64,000 nt of DNA from Bolinopsis microptera (lineage: Eukaryota; Ctenophora; Tentaculata; Lobata; Bolinopsidae): contig NC_087076.1 of NCBI RefSeq assembly GCF_026151205.1, forward strand, positions 3,991,902 through 4,055,901, in the 5' to 3' direction. The position numbers were made by a program, and so were the translations under genes. This document shows positions 30,601 through 36,600 of this stretch, one piece after another; position 1 is the first letter of the stretch, and each line of letters begins with the position of its first letter. The notes beneath the pieces were generated by a model, which saw only the letters and a program-made list of their open reading frames with translations, searched no databases and was not told where the DNA came from.

Positions 30601-33600
30601 CAAACTTGCGTTAACATAAATAAGGTCTCGCTGCTTGTTAACTGTGAGGCGGTTTCTTTTTTAGTTTATCACCCAGTCGTACAAGCTCCAATTCGTCTCA
30701 CAGGGCCGGTGAGTCTGATGTCGATTGCGACAGCGCTTTCATTGCAAAACTCTGTAGTTCGGGTACCTCGCAACCGAAGTTGCTCCACCAACAGACTGGA
30801 TCGTCAGAATCTTGGCTAAAACTTGAGGCAGCGTCAGTAGAGAATAAGCCTCTTTTCTCTCGGTAGAACGTGTACTGCGAAAGTGACATCTAGAAACTCC
30901 TCCCAGACATCCTGATTCGTGTGCTGATCATATCCCTGATCAGCCGGGTGAACACAAAACCCTACTGAATGTAGGGGGAATGGAGCTCGAGCCACCTTTT
31001 GTTGGAAAGAATAACCATATCACTTTTATGGTTTCTATTGCGGAAAGCAAAATTTTCTAACTTTAAGGTGAACAGATAATATTTGTAATAAATTACACCG
31101 ATGAAACCAACTAAACATGAATCTTAAGATTTCATAATAGCAATTAACGTTCCTTATGTTCCGAACGTTAAAATCTTTTAGCGAACGCGTTCACAAACTA
31201 TTTTTAGTGAACGTTCCGTACGTTCACTACAACTAAGAAATTAGTTAACCATTTTTTAGATATTGATCATGATTTAGATTTTAGTACCATAGCCTGCTAT
31301 AATTCCTCACTTAGTAAGCACCTTTCTGTCATTATAGTAGACGCTTTAGTATTTGAGCCTAATATTAGTAAAGCAGACAAAGAAAAGGCTATGGAAGCTA
31401 GAGAGGGGTTCTACCAGACCCAATTGAAAACCCTTGAACGCGAACGGTTTGGGGGTATGAACACCCTTGATAGTAACCATATACTTTTTACATCTGCCGG
31501 AGCTTAGTTTTAGTTTTAGTATATTTTGTAGATTTTATTTAATTATACCATTATTCCAGAGACGTGCATATTACATTTTTTACTTAAGTATAAATTTTAC
31601 AGGTTTTTGTTGTGATTTTAAGTGATTTTCCGAGAATCAGTTATCAGTATTTAGATAAGAGATAAGATAAGAGTACATTTTTAACGGCTTTCAGTTTCTT
31701 CTTTAAATTTCAGTTCATCAGATTTTCCCACTGCTTTTAGTTTGTATTTATTCTCAATTGTATATGATTCGTATTTGTTGTAGTTACTTTAATGATATAA
31801 TTTCTCAGAATTGATGTAAATAAACGATGCAAAGACTTTCGAAGATCTAATCACAACCGCTTTCTTTTATTGTGTAGAAGTCCAGCCATGAAATATATAT
31901 ATATAAATAAATATATATATATATATATATATAAATATATATATATATACATTATACATATATATATAGAAAGAAATATATATATACATGAGTCAAGGCG
32001 TTGTTTTACTGACAGTAGTGGCTGACTAACAATATACATATATATATATATATATCCTACTATATATAAAGCGAGACGATATATATATATATATTTATTT
32101 ATCCGTGCCATTTTACTGACACCACGGCATCAACTTTAACGCGAATTTCCGCAAAAACCGTAAAAGATGTACAACTGAAACTTTTTTGACTGGGTCAAAT
32201 GCTTTAATGACCTCCAAATCAGCATGAAAAAATAAAAAATTGGCCAAGAAATAGGAGTTTTAGAGCCCAAAATTTGGTACCCCAAGTGGTGTCAAAAACG
32301 CGAATTAAATAGGTAATAATTATTTTAGTCGCTTGAGTCTTGACACCATTTTAGGGTTGTACGGGTTCCTGCTAGTATATATAATGCTAAAGATTTAATA
32401 AGCAACAAATAATTGATAGATTATTAATAACTTGCTGTCTAGTATATCTCAAAAACATAAATGTACGTTAAAGGATTACACAGGATTACACAGGATTACA
32501 CAGGATTAAAATTAAATTATAGATCCATTATCATGGACCGTCATAATTGTACAGAGATTAATGAAAACATTCATCTTTCCTTGAAGTCAGGGCCAGGGTT
32601 ATCCTTAAATCTTAATTATGACTAATTCGCGAGGTTCTCACCAAATTGATAGTAAAATTGTTTAGGTTTCGTGCATTTGAATTACGTTGACGCATATCTT
32701 CGGTAAAGTTATTTCGCTCTTCGGAGCAGCGAAGGAAATAAGTGCACACACAATTGACAGCATAGGAGCGCCTTTCTTGAAATTGAATATATTGTGGGGT
32801 GTTTGGTTGAATATTAAGTGAACGGTGGCAGTGAATATGGAGGCTCTGGTGATTTTGAGGAATTACAGTTAAGTTAGGAGACAAAATTTCCATAAGATGG
32901 ACTTTGAGATTTGTTTCATTGATATTGCTTGAGTCGGTGATTTCAGTGCTTATTTCAATGAGTGGCATTTGAGAGAGATTTTTGACTAATTTCGACCTCT
33001 GTTTTGAATACAAGTCACATATGTAAAGAACATGTGACTCGTCTTCGATGGTCTCAACGCCCATACTTGATTGACACCACGCACACAGTCTTTGCTCACG
33101 GGGTGTGTTGGAGTATCTGCCTTTTTCAATATGGAGATCATGGGCGCTGATTCTAAGTTTTGTGGTGCTATAACGACGAGAGAAGCCTTTGCATAAGTGT
33201 AAGTAGGGCTCTCGTTTAAAGGTGTGTTTGATTGAGTGATAGAATGAGAGTTTAGAAGAAGTAGATTTCTGATATTCCCAACATTTTTTGAATTGATTGG
33301 TTAGAGCTTCGATGATGTTAGGAATTCTATACTTTTTGCTGCATAGTGGTTTGATACATTGACTGAAATTTGACTTATTTTTGAGGGAGTCTTTTAAAAA
33401 TTTGTGATCACTTACAGGGTTGGGCTTGGCTTTGTTGGCTGCATTTGTATTGAGAATTCGGTGTGCGGTTACGTGATCTAGTTTGTAAATTTCATCTAGT
33501 TCAAGGAGTGGTTTTATGTATCGATACCAAGGTAAGTTTAGTGATTTTTGTTCTTTTACGGCTGCAGTAACAAACGAATTCGACTTTGATTTTGTGTTTA

Positions 33601-36600
33601 GCCTTTTGAAGTAATTTAATGTTAAGCGAATTGATTGATAAATCAGAGGAATTCTCCCTGTTTCTCCCCATACACCTACATTTGATGCTTTACGATGGAC
33701 TCCCAATGCCCATTTTAGGAATGAAATATGCACTCTTTCTTGCAGAGAGGCGCTGATTTTTTTAAGTAAGTTAGTAGTGGTTGCTTCTGTCGAGTTAATC
33801 GTTTTGCAGAGAGATTTGTTGATCGTACTAGTGGGTGTCCATATTGGAGCACCATATAATAAAATGGGCTTGATGAGAGAGTCGAACAGTGTAAGGAGTG
33901 CTTTAAAAGATAACTTTGAACGCATGACAACCCTTTTCAGGCCAAAAAATGCACGCATTGCTTTGGTTTTAAGGTTTTGTTGAGCGATCTGCACTTGACC
34001 CGATTGATGAAGTTCAAATCCAAGGTAACAATAACTGTCAACAATTTCAAGATTAGATCCGTTGAGTGTAAATTTGATGTTTTGTACGTCCTGTTTTAAC
34101 GCTTTCTTACCAAAGATGACTGCTTGAGTTTTGAGTTCATTGATTTCAATGCCCCACTCCTTACAAAAATTACCGAGAATATTAAGTTGCATTTGGGTGG
34201 TTTCCTGGTCGAGTGAAAGGAGTATAAGGTCATCCGCCCACAGCAGGTGGCTAACAGTAATATTTGAAAGTACGGGGCAATTTGGAAAATCTAGGAGGCA
34301 GGACATATCACTGAGAAAAACTTTAAAAAGGTCAGGTGAGAGTGGGTGACCTTGTTCTGTACCTTTACGTATCTGAAAGCGTTTACTGAGATGACCAGAT
34401 AATTTTATGTAAGCGTACGAGTTTGAGTACATATTTTTGAGGACATTGTAGAAGTTTCCAGTTATGCCATTTTTTGCGAGTTTGAGGAAAAGGGCTTGAC
34501 GGCAGACTGAGTCGAATGCTTTTTTAAAATCAACAAATACTGCATATACAGGTTTCCCCAAAAGTTTATATTTTGATGCTATAGTTTTCATGGTTAGTAT
34601 GTGATCGTATGTTTGAGCTTTCTTTGTGAAGCCTAGTTGGTTAGGTGGATCAGGGCAGTTTTCAGAGCGGAAGTGAATGAGTCTTTCTAAGAGAATAGTT
34701 GAGAAGAGTTTTCCTATGACACTGCTGACAGCAACTGCACGGTAGTTGTCAGGATCCGATTTATTTCCTTTTTTATGAAGTGGAGATATAATGCTGACGT
34801 TCCAGGGATAAATTCCTTGTAAGAAGCAGGCGTTAAAGAGGTTCAACATAATCAATTTATGATTGGTGTCCAGAGATTTTATAATTTCGTTATTAATCAT
34901 GTCGAGTGAGGAAGCTTTACCATTTTTGAGGGATTTTATACTAGAGTCAAGTTCTGTTGTGGTGATTAAGCTGTTGAGTGACTCAGGATGAGTTGCACCT
35001 TGATTTATCAAGTCAGCTTGATCAATCATAGAAACTTTTTTATTTTCATTTATTGTTTTGTGGTTATCAGAATATAGGTTACCAAAAAAAGTCTCGAATC
35101 TATTCATATCATGACTGTCAAAATTTAAAGTTTCCTTTTTCTGATTTTTTAGTTTTTTGAAAGATTGCCAATTGAGAATTTTCCCCCCCTCTATATCCTC
35201 ATTCATACGTGCGAAGAATTCGTTTTTGGCAGAGTTCTTCAAACGCTTATAGCTACCCTTGACAAGATAATAGTTTTCACGTATAAGGTTGTTTGACGGG
35301 AATTTTGAGGTTGCATCTGTAGCTTTACGAAATTCTCTTTTACCTAATCTCGTTTTCCAGTTAAACCAAGGTTTGTTTGAGGTGTGAGATTTTTTGGGTG
35401 GTTTGGTTTGTTTGAAACACTTCGAGGCCATGTCGCGAAGATGTTCTGAAAGTCGTTTGTTAATGTCTTTAAGTTCAGTTTCATAATTACGGACATTGTC
35501 TGCTAAAATATTTTGATTGGTGAGTAAGTCGATGTTCGATTGAAGTTCTTGGATTAAGGTCAATGATAGATTTTCTGACTGAGCTTCGAAAAAGTTGTCT
35601 TTGTTCTCTTCGTTGATAATGAATCTGGTTGGCGCTGTCTGATATGTGTCCTGTAATGGGGCACATTGGTTGATCGCGAAACTATTGCATTTTAATTCAG
35701 TACTGAGGGGCCTATGATCAGAATGTTCGGTGAATGTCAAGATTTTGAAGTAGTTAATTCTGATCTTTGTGGAGTTGGTCACTGCAATGTAATCAATAAC
35801 GCTGCACCCATTTTTTTGGATACTTGTGAAGTTTCCTACAAGATCTCCTAGGGTACGGCCATTCAGAATAGTGAGTTGGTTATGTTTGACTAGGTTAAGA
35901 AAGTGCGTACCGTAAGTATTTGTGATAGAGTCTAGTGAGTTTCGGGGGAGAAAGTTGTCAGGCTCATAATCGTCTGGTAAGGGAACAACGTTGGTTGAGT
36001 TTTCTCTTATCATACCCGTTTTTTGTCCTATACGAGAGTTAAAGTCCCCACACAGTATGACTTCGCCCTCCTCCCGAAGTTCGTTCACAACGTCTTCAAT
36101 GTTTTTTAAAGCATCTTTGCCATTGTCAGTCGGGTTTGAGGCTGATGAATTAAATGGTCTAATGTAAACGTTAACTATGAATGTATCTTCTGATAGGTTA
36201 AAGAAATCCTTGTCTAGTCGACAAACTAGGTAGTCTGAACACTCTGTATTCTTGATAAACTCAATCCCTTCAATAAGCTCATTTTTAATGAGTATACCGA
36301 CACCTCCTGATTTACCGTCTTTCCTTATGTTGCAGATTGATCGATATCCTACCAAGTGAACCTCTCTCCTAATTTCCTGAAGACAGGCTATGTCATGATC
36401 TTTGATAACATTTTGAAATGATTCTATTTCAAATTTGCTACCATCTACTGATGAAGGCGATTGGATATTCCAAGAGAGTATTTTTATGCTATTTTTATTA
36501 ATTGAAACCTGTGTATTTTTTTGTTTGTTTCTAGTCATGGTATTATGTGTATAAATGAGAATATATTATGTGAGTGTAATCACGTTCGACTAAGAGGAGA

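Larger units (their letters stand above)
27510..31850 (+). mobile_element. Penelope-like retroelement, interrupted by a DNA transposon
   Basis: A reverse transcriptase ORF is followed by a zinc-binding and GIY-YIG endonuclease region, the diagnostic order of endonuclease-bearing Penelope-like elements. The endonuclease is split by a 918-bp insertion (30320-31237). An AATAAA motif near 31817 may end the transcript. Limits are approximate because no clear flanking repeats or LTR-like ends were found. It lies in sense orientation in glypican intron 6. Confidence 0.85.

Noticed and set aside
33715-34349. Antisense ORFs inside the full-length LINE
   Set aside because: Shadows of ORF2 in other frames.
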